Of a stretch of DNA of 47,491 bases, positions 23,910 through 32,502 are shown piece by piece (positions within the stretch are counted from its first letter, which is position 1; every line of letters begins with the position of its first letter). The stretch is from assembly GCA_013285685.1 (NCBI GenBank), contig JABDHD010000019.1:1-47491 (forward strand), given 5' to 3'. Both the position numbers and the translations under genes were made by a program. The notes under the pieces were generated by a model that was given only the letters and a program-made list of their open reading frames with translations, did not search any database and had not been told where the DNA came from. Source of the stretch: Bacteroidota bacterium. Its GTDB lineage: Bacteria; Bacteroidota; Bacteroidia; Sphingobacteriales; Sphingobacteriaceae.

Positions 23910-24962
23910 ATGAAGTTTTTATTGTTTTTGATGCTTACTGTAACAGTAGGATATCAGGCAGCCGGTCAAAAAGCCGACACTGCAAAATATTATTTTAAGT
24001 TTTATGATGAGATAGGACCGTCAAATGATTTTCATCAGGTGGACAACATGGCAGAAGCCGATTTTTTCAGGATAATATTTCCATCCGACTCGGCTGGATA
24101 TTTTGCTGTGAAAGATTTTTACAAAAACGGCAATCCAAGGTTTATAGGTAAGACCGACCCGGTACAACTTCGCAATGCGCCAAATGCTATTTCACTCTCA
24201 CTGGAGGGTAATGGCGTGTATTATTACCCGAGTGGAAAAAAACAACGGATTACCCATTACTTTGATAACAAAAAAGATGGAGAGGAGTTCTTGTTTTATC
24301 CTGATGGCCATCTCTATTGCAAGGTAAAGTATATTCTAAAAAAGGATGATGCTGAGCCTTCAGCTGTCTTGTTTTTGGATTGTTATGATGCCAGTGGCAA
24401 ATTGATTTGTAAAGATGGCAACGGGACCTGGATAACAGTCGACATAGAATTTAATCCGCTTGTCAAGGGTCCGGTAAAAGATGGATCATTTGATGGAGAA
24501 TGGCACGGACTTGAAAAGCGCACCGATTCTATAACGTATATTTACAAATACAACAAAGGCAAGTTTGATTCCGGAGTCGGTTATGACAAAAGTGGGAAGG
24601 CGTATCCATTTAAGGACGATATTGAAAAAGCGGCTTTTAAGGACAATCCTATTGTTTTTTTAGACGAGTTATATGGCCATTTAAAGATTCCGAAAGATGA
24701 AAACGGTAAAAAAATGTCATTGGATTCTGTACAGATATCGTTTATTGTTGAAAAGGATGGAAGCCTTTCAACGCCTGAGGTCTTAAACAATGAGAACGAT
24801 GCGTTGAAAAGTGCGCTGGCAACGGCTTTATCAAAATGCGGAAAGTGGATGCCGTGGAAGGAATATGGTGTGCCAATTAGAGCACAAATTATTATGCCTT
24901 TAAAAAAGATAGAGGGGGATTACAAATTTTTGAGATACGATGAAAACCCCCTTGGTTTTTGA
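23910..24962 (+). CDS. secreted protein with MORN/YwqK-like repeats and a TonB-C-like domain
   Basis: The ATG at 23910 gives MKFLLFLMLTVTVGYQAAGQ, a signal peptide (an upstream frame from 23835 adds 25 unlikely residues), and about 350 residues. The middle has repeats of the type YYPSGKKQRITHYFDNKKDG and FYPDGHLYCKVKY, as in MORN/YwqK proteins. The C-terminal 80 residues (VQISFIVEKDGSLSTPEVLN ... WMPWKEYGVPIRAQIIMPL) resemble the TonB C-terminal domain used in Bacteroidota as a periplasmic protein module. Role unknown, probably envelope-related. It ends 8 bases before mfd, convergently, and is bracketed by the mfd duplicate. Confidence 0.7.
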   Translation: MKFLLFLMLTVTVGYQAAGQKADTAKYYFKFYDEIGPSNDFHQVDNMAEADFFRIIFPSDSAGYFAVKDFYKNGNPRFIGKTDPVQLRNAPNAISLSLEGNGVYYYPSGKKQRITHYFDNKKDGEEFLFYPDGHLYCKVKYILKKDDAEPSAVLFLDCYDASGKLICKDGNGTWITVDIEFNPLVKGPVKDGSFDGEWHGLEKRTDSITYIYKYNKGKFDSGVGYDKSGKAYPFKDDIEKAAFKDNPIVFLDELYGHLKIPKDENGKKMSLDSVQISFIVEKDGSLSTPEVLNNENDALKSALATALSKCGKWMPWKEYGVPIRAQIIMPLKKIEGDYKFLRYDENPLGF

Positions 24963-24969
24963 AATTATC

Positions 24970-27900
24970 CTACACCCCCACCGGCTCCCCAATCTCACTC
25001 AAAATCCGCACCGCCTGGTCAATGCTATTCACCCCTTCGATGCTCAAACGCAGTGAATTTTTCACTTCCTTTAAATTACACCTGCGCGGGTTAGCTTGTA
25101 CAAAGGATAGCACCTGCCTGAATGCCTCGGTTTCAAAATAAGGCGATTGCTGGTTGGCGATAAAATAGCCGCGCAGCACATTTTTTTTGAGGGATATTTT
25201 TTCAAACCCGATGGCTTTGCCCAGCCACTGCAGGCGCATGGTGTTCAGCAGGTCGGTTACCTGTGGTGGGATGGGGCCAAAACGGTCGTGCAGTTGCTGC
25301 TGGAAGGCTTTCAGCTCGGTTTCGTTTTCCAATTTGGATAGTTCGGTGTACAGGTTGTAACGCTCGCCGATATTGGTTACATATTCATCGGGGATGAGGA
25401 TCTCCTGGTCGGTATCTATCTGCGTGAAGGCGATGAACTGGCGTGGCTTTTCATCAGTGAATAGGCCCGAAAATTCGTCATCCTTTAGCTCCTGTATCGC
25501 TTCGTCCAGTATCTTGTGATACATCTCAAAGCCGATCTCGGCAATAAAGCCGCTTTGTTCGGCGCCAAGCAGGTTACCGCTGCCGCGGATGTCCAGGTCG
25601 CGCATGGCCACGTTAAAGCCGCTGCCCAGGTCGCTGAACTCTTCTATGGCGCTCAGGCGTTTCCGCGCTTCGCTGGTGAGGGTGGATAATGGCGGACTCA
25701 GTAAATAACAATACGCCTTTTTATTGCTTCGCCCTACGCGACCGCGCATCTGGTGCAGGTCGCTCAGGCCAAACATGTGGGCATAGTTGATGATGATGGT
25801 ATTGGCATTGGGAATATCCAAACCAGCTTCGATGATGGTGGTTGCTACCAGCACATCATATTCGCCGTTTACGAATTTCAGCATAACATCTTCCAGCGCA
25901 TCGCCTTCCAATTGGCCGTGGGCTATGCCGATGCGTGCTTTGGGCACCAGTTTATGGATCATGCCGCCAAGTTGAGGCAAATCCTGCACCCGGTTATGGA
26001 TAAAAAATATCTGGCCGTTGCGGTCTATCTCGTGCTCGATCGCTTCCTTTATCAGCGTATCGTTAAAAACGTGCAGCTCGGTAACTACCGGCTGCCGGTT
26101 GGGCGGCGGGGTTGAGATGATGGACAGGTCGCGCGCGCCCATCAGCGAAAAATGGAGGGTGCGTGGTATCGGCGTAGCGGTAAGCGTAAGCGTATCTACA
26201 TTGGCGCGCATGGCTTTCAGTTTCTCCTTGGTAGTTACACCGAACTTTTGCTCCTCATCAATGATCATCAGCCCCAGGTCCTTAAACTTTACATCCTTGC
26301 TCACCAGGCGGTGCGTACCGATGATGATATCCACCTTACCATTTTTCAGGTTTTCCAGCGTGTCCTTGATTTGCTTGGTCGATTTAAACCGGTTAACATA
26401 ATCGATATTGGCGGGAAATCCTTTCAACCGGTCGCTAAACGTTTTATAGTGCTGTGCCGCTAAAATGGTCGTCGGCACCAAAATAGCCACCTGTTTGCTG
26501 TCGGCCACAGCTTTAAAAGCAGCGCGGATAGCTACTTCTGTTTTACCAAAGCCCACGTCGCCGCAAATCAGCCGGTCCATCGGGTGGGGCGATTCCATGT
26601 CTTTTTTAAAGTCGGCGGTGGCTTTTTCCTGGTCGGGGGTATCTTCGTAAATAAAGGAGGCTTCCAGTTCTGTTTGCAGGTAAGTATCAGGCGAAAAAGA
26701 ATTCCCCGTTTGCGCCTTGCGGATAGCATAAAGCTTGATCAGGTCGCGGGCTATGTCCTTAACTTTTTTTTTTGTGGTTTTCTTTAACCTTTCCCAGGTA
26801 TCGGTACCCAGCTTATTCAACCGGGGTATCGCGCCCTCTTTGCCGCTGTATTTCGAGATGCGGTTCAGCGAGTTGATGTTTACATACAGCAGGTCGTTAT
26901 CGGCGTAAGTCAACCGGATCATCTCCTGCATTTTGCCGTTTACGTCAACTTTTTCCAGGCCGGCATATTTGCCGATGCCATGGTCGATGTGGGTGATATA
27001 ATCGCCGGGCTTTAGCTCACGCAACTCTTTCAGCGTTATAGCCTGCGACCGCTGGTAACCTTTTTTGAGTTTATATTTATAATAGCGGTCGAATATCTGG
27101 TGGTCGGTATAGCAGGCCAGCTTTTGTTCGCGGTCAACAAAACCTTCCCTTATGGAAATGCTGATCGGCGTAAATTTGACGGTTTTATCCAGGTCTTCCA
27201 GTATCGCGTAAAGCCGCTCTACCTGCCTTGCCGAATCGGTCAGGATAAAATTCCCGATCTTTTCGGCTTCGTTATTTTTAAAGTTGTGGATGAGCAGCGT
27301 AAAATCCTTGTTGAACGAAGGCTGGGGCCGCATATCAAAGTTGATAACCTGGTTGGTTTGGTAAAACACCTGTTTGCCAAATTCAACCAGCGGGAAGTCA
27401 TGCAGCTGGTCGGCAATCAGCTTTTCGTCAGTAAAACTGAATTTCGGGTCGATCCAGTCGGGGTTTTTATTTTTTTCCTCTGCGGACAATGCTTTCCACA
27501 ATTGAACCGCCTTTTTGTAGCCGGTTTGGATAATATCCAATGTAAACTGCACATCTTTTATCCACACCTGGGTGCCTGCTTCTACATATTCCAGCAGGGA
27601 AATATTGTTTTCAGTAAGGAATTTGGATTGAACGTTGGGGACGATGGTGATACTTTTTACCTGCTCTACCGAAAGCTGGCTATCCACCTCGAAGGTGCGT
27701 ATCGACTCGATGATATCGCCAAAAAACTCCACCCGGTAGGGCAAATTGTGCGAAAAAGAGAAAATATCCACGATGCCGCCCCGGATAGAAAACTGGCCGG
27801 GCTCGTACACAAAATCAACCCGGTCAAAATCATATTCAACCAAAAACTCGTTGATAAAATCGATGCTGAGCTTATTGTTCAGGGCAATTTCGAGCGTGTT

Positions 27901-28344
27901 TTTCTCCAGCATCGCCCGGTCGATCACTTTTTCGGCCAGCGCCTCGGGGTAGGTAACAATCAATTCGCCAAACTCGCCTGCGTGGTTCAGTTCGTTCAAA
28001 ACTTCGGCGCGGGCCAGCACATTGCTGCTGTCGGGCTGGGTAAATTCAAATGCTTTGCGATAACTGGAAGGGAAGAGCAAAACTTCTTTGCCGGTGAGAT
28101 TTTCCAGGTCGGCCTGGAAATAGCCGGCCTCCTCGCGGTCAGGCAGCACAAATATCATGTGCTTATGCTGTAAAAAATACAAAGCTACCGCCACGGCCGA
28201 ATCGCCCGATCCGACTAATCCACGTAACTGAACCCTGGGGTTTTTGCCGGCGTTAAGGGCTTGCGCAACCGCCTTTACCCGGTCATCAGTTTTATATCGC
28301 TCTAAAATATCACGAATGCTCAAAACTGCCGCAAATATAGGCAA
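24970..28344 (-). CDS. mfd: transcription-repair coupling factor Mfd
   Basis: At 1124 residues this is a full-length Mfd. It displaces RNA polymerase stalled at DNA lesions and recruits UvrA. The N-terminal UvrB-like module is followed by the RNA-polymerase-interacting domain (LKPGDYITHIDHGIGKYAG). The translocase motor comes next: Walker A GDVGFGKTEVA near residue 600, DEEQ box IIDEEQKFG, TATPIPRT, and the motif VI region QMRGRVGRSNKKAYCY. The C-terminal TRCF domain ends EIGEPVGV. The start is either ATG at 28344 or a TTG eight codons later (SIRDILERY is the conserved beginning). Confidence 0.96.
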   Translation of the reverse strand: MPIFAAVLSIRDILERYKTDDRVKAVAQALNAGKNPRVQLRGLVGSGDSAVAVALYFLQHKHMIFVLPDREEAGYFQADLENLTGKEVLLFPSSYRKAFEFTQPDSSNVLARAEVLNELNHAGEFGELIVTYPEALAEKVIDRAMLEKNTLEIALNNKLSIDFINEFLVEYDFDRVDFVYEPGQFSIRGGIVDIFSFSHNLPYRVEFFGDIIESIRTFEVDSQLSVEQVKSITIVPNVQSKFLTENNISLLEYVEAGTQVWIKDVQFTLDIIQTGYKKAVQLWKALSAEEKNKNPDWIDPKFSFTDEKLIADQLHDFPLVEFGKQVFYQTNQVINFDMRPQPSFNKDFTLLIHNFKNNEAEKIGNFILTDSARQVERLYAILEDLDKTVKFTPISISIREGFVDREQKLACYTDHQIFDRYYKYKLKKGYQRSQAITLKELRELKPGDYITHIDHGIGKYAGLEKVDVNGKMQEMIRLTYADNDLLYVNINSLNRISKYSGKEGAIPRLNKLGTDTWERLKKTTKKKVKDIARDLIKLYAIRKAQTGNSFSPDTYLQTELEASFIYEDTPDQEKATADFKKDMESPHPMDRLICGDVGFGKTEVAIRAAFKAVADSKQVAILVPTTILAAQHYKTFSDRLKGFPANIDYVNRFKSTKQIKDTLENLKNGKVDIIIGTHRLVSKDVKFKDLGLMIIDEEQKFGVTTKEKLKAMRANVDTLTLTATPIPRTLHFSLMGARDLSIISTPPPNRQPVVTELHVFNDTLIKEAIEHEIDRNGQIFFIHNRVQDLPQLGGMIHKLVPKARIGIAHGQLEGDALEDVMLKFVNGEYDVLVATTIIEAGLDIPNANTIIINYAHMFGLSDLHQMRGRVGRSNKKAYCYLLSPPLSTLTSEARKRLSAIEEFSDLGSGFNVAMRDLDIRGSGNLLGAEQSGFIAEIGFEMYHKILDEAIQELKDDEFSGLFTDEKPRQFIAFTQIDTDQEILIPDEYVTNIGERYNLYTELSKLENETELKAFQQQLHDRFGPIPPQVTDLLNTMRLQWLGKAIGFEKISLKKNVLRGYFIANQQSPYFETEAFRQVLSFVQANPRRCNLKEVKNSLRLSIEGVNSIDQAVRILSEIGEPVGV

Positions 28345-28559
28345 AAAACGGCGATGGTTATGAATTGTGGGTTAACTCTGCATTTAGTTCAAACAATATG
28401 ACGGCTTCATCCTTTTTAACAATAAATTTATTTGTGATTTGCGCTTATATAGCCGTAAATTAGATTGAAGATATGAAGACGGAATTGAGAAGCAGGGCAA
28501 CGAAGGTGCAGGCAGAACCGTAACTATATTGAACCATATAACCCGATCAATTATTAACT

Positions 28560-28967
28560 ATGAAAAATGCAATTATTTCCGGCCTCATTATTGGCATTTT
28601 AAGCGGCTTGTGGATGTTTATTATGCACGCAACCGGACACCGCCCGGAAGAGGGCACCCTGACACCCATGGAGTTTGTTTCGATATTCATACCCCTGATT
28701 GTACTCTATTTCGGCGTTAAAAGCTACAGGAATAATGAATGCAAGGGGCATATGGGCTTTTTGGAGGCCCTGATGCAATGCTTTAAAATCCTGATCATAG
28801 GCGGTATTATTACCACCGCTGCCGCGATTATTTATATTGATGAATTTACTACGGAACGTAACATCGGCGATTTTTCGGGCAGGATATTTGGCGCCTTACT
28901 GGTTGGCGTGTTGTTTTCCCTGGGGGTAGCGGTGCTGTTAACAACCCAACCCAACAAAGTTGATTAA
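28560..28967 (+). CDS. DUF4199-like four-helix membrane protein
   Basis: The 135-residue product starts MKNAIISGLIIGILSGLWMF and has four hydrophobic helices. The feature GVKSYRNNECKGHMGFLEAL between helices 2 and 3 is the conserved part of DUF4199 proteins, a Bacteroidota family with no known function. It overlaps the next gene by 8 bases, so the two are translated together. Confidence 0.8.
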   Translation: MKNAIISGLIIGILSGLWMFIMHATGHRPEEGTLTPMEFVSIFIPLIVLYFGVKSYRNNECKGHMGFLEALMQCFKILIIGGIITTAAAIIYIDEFTTERNIGDFSGRIFGALLVGVLFSLGVAVLLTTQPNKVD

Positions 28968-29268
28968 AAGGTTGTTCGACCGGTACTTCGAACTGGCTTT
29001 TTGGGTAGCCGGGCTCACCTGCCTGGCCTTTACCAACCCGACCAGCCAGGCGCACTTTAGTTTATGTCCATTAAAGTTGCTGGGGTTTAAATGGTGCCCG
29101 GGCTGCGGGTTGGGGCACGCCATTTCGTTTTTATTTCATGGCGACATAACGAACTCATTCCAGGCGCATTGGCTGGGTATACCGGCATTGGGCATTATAG
29201 CTTACAGGATATTTGTTTTGGCCAGGTTGAGGCTGAAACCGCAACCCGTTGCCACGGGCTTTCAATGA
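28960..29268 (+). CDS. DUF2752 membrane protein (TTG start)
   Basis: The 102-residue protein starts at TTG 28960 inside the end of the DUF4199 gene. It has the DUF2752 signature: CPLKLLGFKWCPGCGLGHAI, where a CPxCG motif leads into the second helix, then FHGDITNSFQAHWLG. Two or three helices are predicted. The cysteine pair may bind metal or form a disulfide; function is unknown. Confidence 0.85.
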   Translation: MIKRLFDRYFELAFWVAGLTCLAFTNPTSQAHFSLCPLKLLGFKWCPGCGLGHAISFLFHGDITNSFQAHWLGIPALGIIAYRIFVLARLRLKPQPVATGFQ

Positions 29269-29331
29269 TGTAGTTGCCTTTTCACCGCCCAAACCTGCCC
29301 GCTCACCGATTAATTTTATTTATCTGCCAAT

Positions 29332-29363
29332 TTTGAATTGATGCCCCTTTCGTATTAATTTAG
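29332..29363 (+). promoter_or_regulatory. Bacteroidota-type promoter before the TM2 gene
   Basis: TTTG at 29332-29335 and TAATTTAG at 29356-29363 are 20 bases apart, close to the TTTG / TAnnTTTG consensus with one mismatch. They lie 32 bases before the TM2-protein start codon. Confidence 0.45.
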
Positions 29364-29394
29364 TTTTACATCATCAATCTTTAAAACTAAAACA

Positions 29395-29754
29395 ATGGAC
29401 TACCAAAACCCTTATATGGCCTTTCCGGGGATGACACCGGAAGAGTTTGGTTTTTTGCAGCAAGGGACTGTTGAAATGACCGATAACCAGAAATCACGCT
29501 TTTTTATGATCTATGGCAGCAAGCGCCGCAACCCATCGGACTTATTGCTAGTTTCCCTGCTTGGCTTTATGGGCTTTGCCGGAATACAACGATTTATGGT
29601 AGGGCAAATCGGGATGGGGATATTATATTTCTTTACCTGCGGCCTGTGCTTTATCGGCACGATCGTCGACCTGGTAAACCATAAATCCCTTGCTAACGAT
29701 TACAACCGTCAGATGGCTTATGAAAGCTACCAGATGGTGAAGATGGGATATTAA
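29395..29754 (+). CDS. TM2-domain membrane protein
   Basis: The 119-residue protein has a polar N-terminal 45 residues and then the TM2 domain: two helices around a short turn (LLVSLLGFMGFAGIQRFMVG, GMGILYFFTCGLCFIGTIVD). The F-x-G-x-x-x-F-x-x-G-x-x-G-x-G pattern matches bacterial TM2 proteins. The C-terminal YNRQMAYESYQMVK is charged. Single gene with its own promoter; function unknown. Confidence 0.88.
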   Translation: MDYQNPYMAFPGMTPEEFGFLQQGTVEMTDNQKSRFFMIYGSKRRNPSDLLLVSLLGFMGFAGIQRFMVGQIGMGILYFFTCGLCFIGTIVDLVNHKSLANDYNRQMAYESYQMVKMGY

Positions 29755-29764
29755 TTGGAGGTGA

Positions 29765-29790
29765 TCCGCCGTCGCTAAAGCTATGGCGGA
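29765..29790. repeat. hairpin repeat TCCGCC...GGCGGA
   Basis: TCCGCC (29765-29770) and GGCGGA (29785-29790) flank the 14 bases GTCGCTAAAGCTAT. The same arms occur at 20911-20926 with a shorter loop. It is a dispersed hairpin without a T tract and not a good terminator. Confidence 0.5.
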
Positions 29791-29867
29791 CGAAGAAGGG
29801 TAAAAGGTTTGACGAGGTTATTTCCTGATATTTGCCTTTTAGCAGTAAAATGCCTTTCGCCTGAAAA

Positions 29868-30307
29868 ATGGACAGCCAAACAGGCAAATATATCATGATC
29901 ATCGGCGGCGCCATCTTAGTGATCGGCGCAGTTATCTACTTTTTTGGCGGCAGCCTCAAGTGGATCGGGCGCCTGCCCGGCGATATCCGCATCGAAAAAG
30001 AAAATTTCAGGTTCTACTTCCCGATAACTACAGGGAAATCGCTTTTAAAATCTTCTCAACAAGAGGAGGCTCCGCTGGAGCCTAAATTAGTTTTTTTATC
30101 CTATAAACAGGCGCCTCCTCTGGAGTCGACCAACGATATTGGTTTATAGCTCCAGAGGAGCAACCTGTTTATAGGAAAGTCGGGTTTTCTTAGGACTCCA
30201 GCGGAGCCTCCTCTTTAAAAGCGATTTCCCTGCCGATAACTACGCTTATCCTGCTTAATTTGCTGATATTTTTGTTGTACCGGCTTTGGAAGTTGTTTAA
30301 TTTGTAA
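29868..30307 (+). pseudogene. DUF2905 gene split by a MITE
   Basis: The 5' part reads MDSQTGKYIMIIGGAILVIG ... KWIGRLPGDIRIEKENFRFYFPITT, a textbook DUF2905 protein up to the second helix. It is broken at 30031 by a 202-bp element. The remaining codons lie after the element (30233-30307): ITTLILLNLLIFLLYRLWK and a stop. Removing the element and one 10-base target copy restores 75 codons in frame, the normal family length. As it stands the frame runs into the element and stops at 30147, giving a 93-residue product that lacks the second helix. Confidence 0.93.
30031..30232. mobile_element. MITE, 202 bp, with 10-bp target duplication
   Basis: The ends are perfect 19-bp inverted repeats: CAGGGAAATCGCTTTTAAA at 30031-30049 and its reverse complement ending at 30232. 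The target CCGATAACTA is duplicated at 30021-30030 and 30233-30242. Inside, further inverted pairs are nested: AGAGGAGGCTCCGCTGGAG near each end, then TCCTATAAACAGG and CTCCTCTGGAG around an ACCAACGATATTGGT centre. So the whole element can fold into one long hairpin. It encodes no transposase and must be moved in trans. The 10-bp duplication fits IS4-like or similar families, but I cannot assign it. Confidence 0.93.
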
Positions 30308-30714
30308 AACAGTTAACACCGGTGTCTATAAGTTAAGGAACCCATGATTAAGCGCACTTTAAAAGGCGAAGCTAAGAAAACCAAACCCCGGCGAATAATC
30401 TCCATAGGCAGCAAAGACTTTAGCTTCATTCATGCCTATTTTTTAAAGTCCTCCCTACCGCGGAGGATTATTCGCTATTATTGCTTTTTTATCGGTGTCC
30501 ATGAGGGCTGCTAAATTTTGGAGGGGAGAAAGATCACGGGAAACGTGGATAAATTGCTTAATTTTTAAAGTTTTATAAGTACCAAACGGCATTTTAATTA
30601 TATATTAATGCCAATATAAGTTAATTACTATTAATTGAATAAACATCTGATTAATAATAAGTTGCACTTTTATGTGTGTGACTTACGCGGCGAAGCCATG
30701 AATTTTTTAAACAT
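30308..30714. other. AT-rich non-coding region with nested inverted repeats
   Basis: GCGAATAATCTCC (30391-30403) pairs with GGAGGATTATTCGC (30462-30475). Inside, ATAGGCA pairs with TGCCTAT, and GAAGCTAAG with CTTTAGCTTC. ACTTTAAAA pairs with TTTTAAAGT further out. This could be an older MITE relic or a structured leader upstream of the polysaccharide operon. The remaining 230 bases are AT-rich and should contain the operon promoter. Confidence 0.5.
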
Positions 30715-32502
30715 ATGTGCAGAATAGCCGGAATAATTTCAAACCGCTTGACTCCTAAAGCGGCCCGGGAAAAGGTTATATTAATGTGCGACGCCCTGAA
30801 ACACGGGGGCCCCGATGATGAAGGTTACTTTTCCGACGAAACAGTGGGCCTGTTTTTTGGCAATCGCCGCCTTGCCATTATCGATCTGAGCAAAAACGGC
30901 CATCAGCCGATGACGGATATTCAGCAAAGGGCATGGATCACCTTTAACGGTGAGATTTATAATTATCCTGAATTACGGGAAGAACTTTTAACCCTCGGCG
31001 TTAACTTTCAGTCCAATACGGATACGGAAGTTATTATTAATGCTTACTTAAAATGGGGGGTCGCGGCCTTTTCGAAGCTTCGTGGTATGTTTGCGTTCGC
31101 ACTTTACGACAAGGCAAGGGCAACAACATTTTTGGTTCGCGATTCTACCGGTATAAAGCCGCTTTATTACTTTCCTGAAAAAGGATCCTTAAGCTTTGCC
31201 TCCGAGGTAAGAGCCTTTAGAATGGCTGGCATAACGGATGAAAGCGATCCAAACTGGCCTATCAGGTTTTTAGCATTCGGTCATTTGCCTGAGCCGTATA
31301 CCACGCTGAAAAATGTACGAAGCCTGCCGAAGGGGCACTATTTAATTTGGGAACACAATACCGAAAAATTCAGTATTGCCCGTTTTTATAAAGCCCCCGA
31401 GAAAAAATACATTACCGATATTCAGCAGGCCTATGAAGCTATCCGGGAGTCGCTGCTGACGGCGGTTAAAAGACAGCTCATATCCGATGCACCCATAGGC
31501 GTGTTTTTAAGCGGGGGCATTGATTCGAGCCTCGTTTCCTTATTGGCAAACAGTCAAAAGAAGCAGAAACTCAAAACAGTTTCCATTTTTTTCAACGAGA
31601 AAGACTATGACGAGCGGGCCTTCCAAAGTGCCGTCTTAAAAAAGATCAGCGGCGAGAAACATGCCCACCTGGTACAGCTGCAGGATTTTGAAGAGCAGTT
31701 TCCACGCATAATAAGCGATATGGATATGCCCACAACTGACGGCATAAACACCTGGTTTATTAGCAAATATGCCCATGAGGACGGTTTGAAAGCGGTTTTG
31801 AGCGGTGTGGGCGCTGACGAGCTTTTCGGCGGCTATCCCTCATTTAACAGGATCAAATACATTGAATATCTGCGAAGGTCGCCGTCCCCTCTGTTCTTTG
31901 CCGCGAATTACTTTAAGACCGACCGCTACCGTAAAATATCTTTCCTTGCACATAACCATTATCTTGCTGATTACCTGCTGTTAAGAGGCCTTTTTGTACC
32001 CGGGGACATTGCAAAAATATTAGATACGGATACAAGCGAGGTTGGCAAGGTGCTGTTTAACGAAAAAAAGATTAACGGGTTGGGCGCATATAACGAGGAG
32101 CAGGCGGCCTGGTTTGAAACCAATCTGTATATGCAAAATCAGCTCCTCAGGGATACCGATGTTATGAGCATGAGCCACGGCCTTGAAGTGCGCGTGCCGT
32201 TTTTGGATGAAGACTTTCAGCAGTTGGCGGCCAATATTTCTCCCGAAATCAGGTTCAACAAAAACCAGCCAAAAAAAATACTGATCGACAGTTTCAGCCA
32301 AATTTTGCCTGAAGCGGTATGGAACAGGCCTAAAATGGGTTTCACTTTTCCATTCCAGGAATGGATGGGCAATCATTCGGAAATAAGTAATGAACATTTA
32401 TACCGCGGAAAGTTTGCGCAAAATGCAGTCATGAAGTTTAAATCAGGCCAAATGCACTGGTCTAAGGTGTTTGCGCTTTACCAGGTACAATTGCATGTCT
32501 AA
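30715..32502 (+). CDS. asnB: glutamine-hydrolysing asparagine synthetase-like enzyme
   Basis: The 595-residue protein starts MCRIAGI, with C2 as the glutaminase nucleophile after Met removal. The class-II glutaminase domain (FNGEIYNYPELRE, residues 1 to about 190) is followed by the ATP-pyrophosphatase domain (GVFLSGGIDSSLVS and LSGVGADELFGGYPSF). First gene of a polysaccharide operon, it overlaps the next gene by 8 bases. In such clusters AsnB-type enzymes often amidate a sugar acid (WbpS-like) instead of making asparagine; the substrate here is inferred. Confidence 0.92.
   Translation: MCRIAGIISNRLTPKAAREKVILMCDALKHGGPDDEGYFSDETVGLFFGNRRLAIIDLSKNGHQPMTDIQQRAWITFNGEIYNYPELREELLTLGVNFQSNTDTEVIINAYLKWGVAAFSKLRGMFAFALYDKARATTFLVRDSTGIKPLYYFPEKGSLSFASEVRAFRMAGITDESDPNWPIRFLAFGHLPEPYTTLKNVRSLPKGHYLIWEHNTEKFSIARFYKAPEKKYITDIQQAYEAIRESLLTAVKRQLISDAPIGVFLSGGIDSSLVSLLANSQKKQKLKTVSIFFNEKDYDERAFQSAVLKKISGEKHAHLVQLQDFEEQFPRIISDMDMPTTDGINTWFISKYAHEDGLKAVLSGVGADELFGGYPSFNRIKYIEYLRRSPSPLFFAANYFKTDRYRKISFLAHNHYLADYLLLRGLFVPGDIAKILDTDTSEVGKVLFNEKKINGLGAYNEEQAAWFETNLYMQNQLLRDTDVMSMSHGLEVRVPFLDEDFQQLAANISPEIRFNKNQPKKILIDSFSQILPEAVWNRPKMGFTFPFQEWMGNHSEISNEHLYRGKFAQNAVMKFKSGQMHWSKVFALYQVQLHV

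Noticed and set aside
27100..28173. A 357-codon plus-strand frame opposite mfd
   Set aside because: It is the antisense of the conserved Mfd N-terminal half; its protein has no recognisable domain and the Mfd reading is certain.
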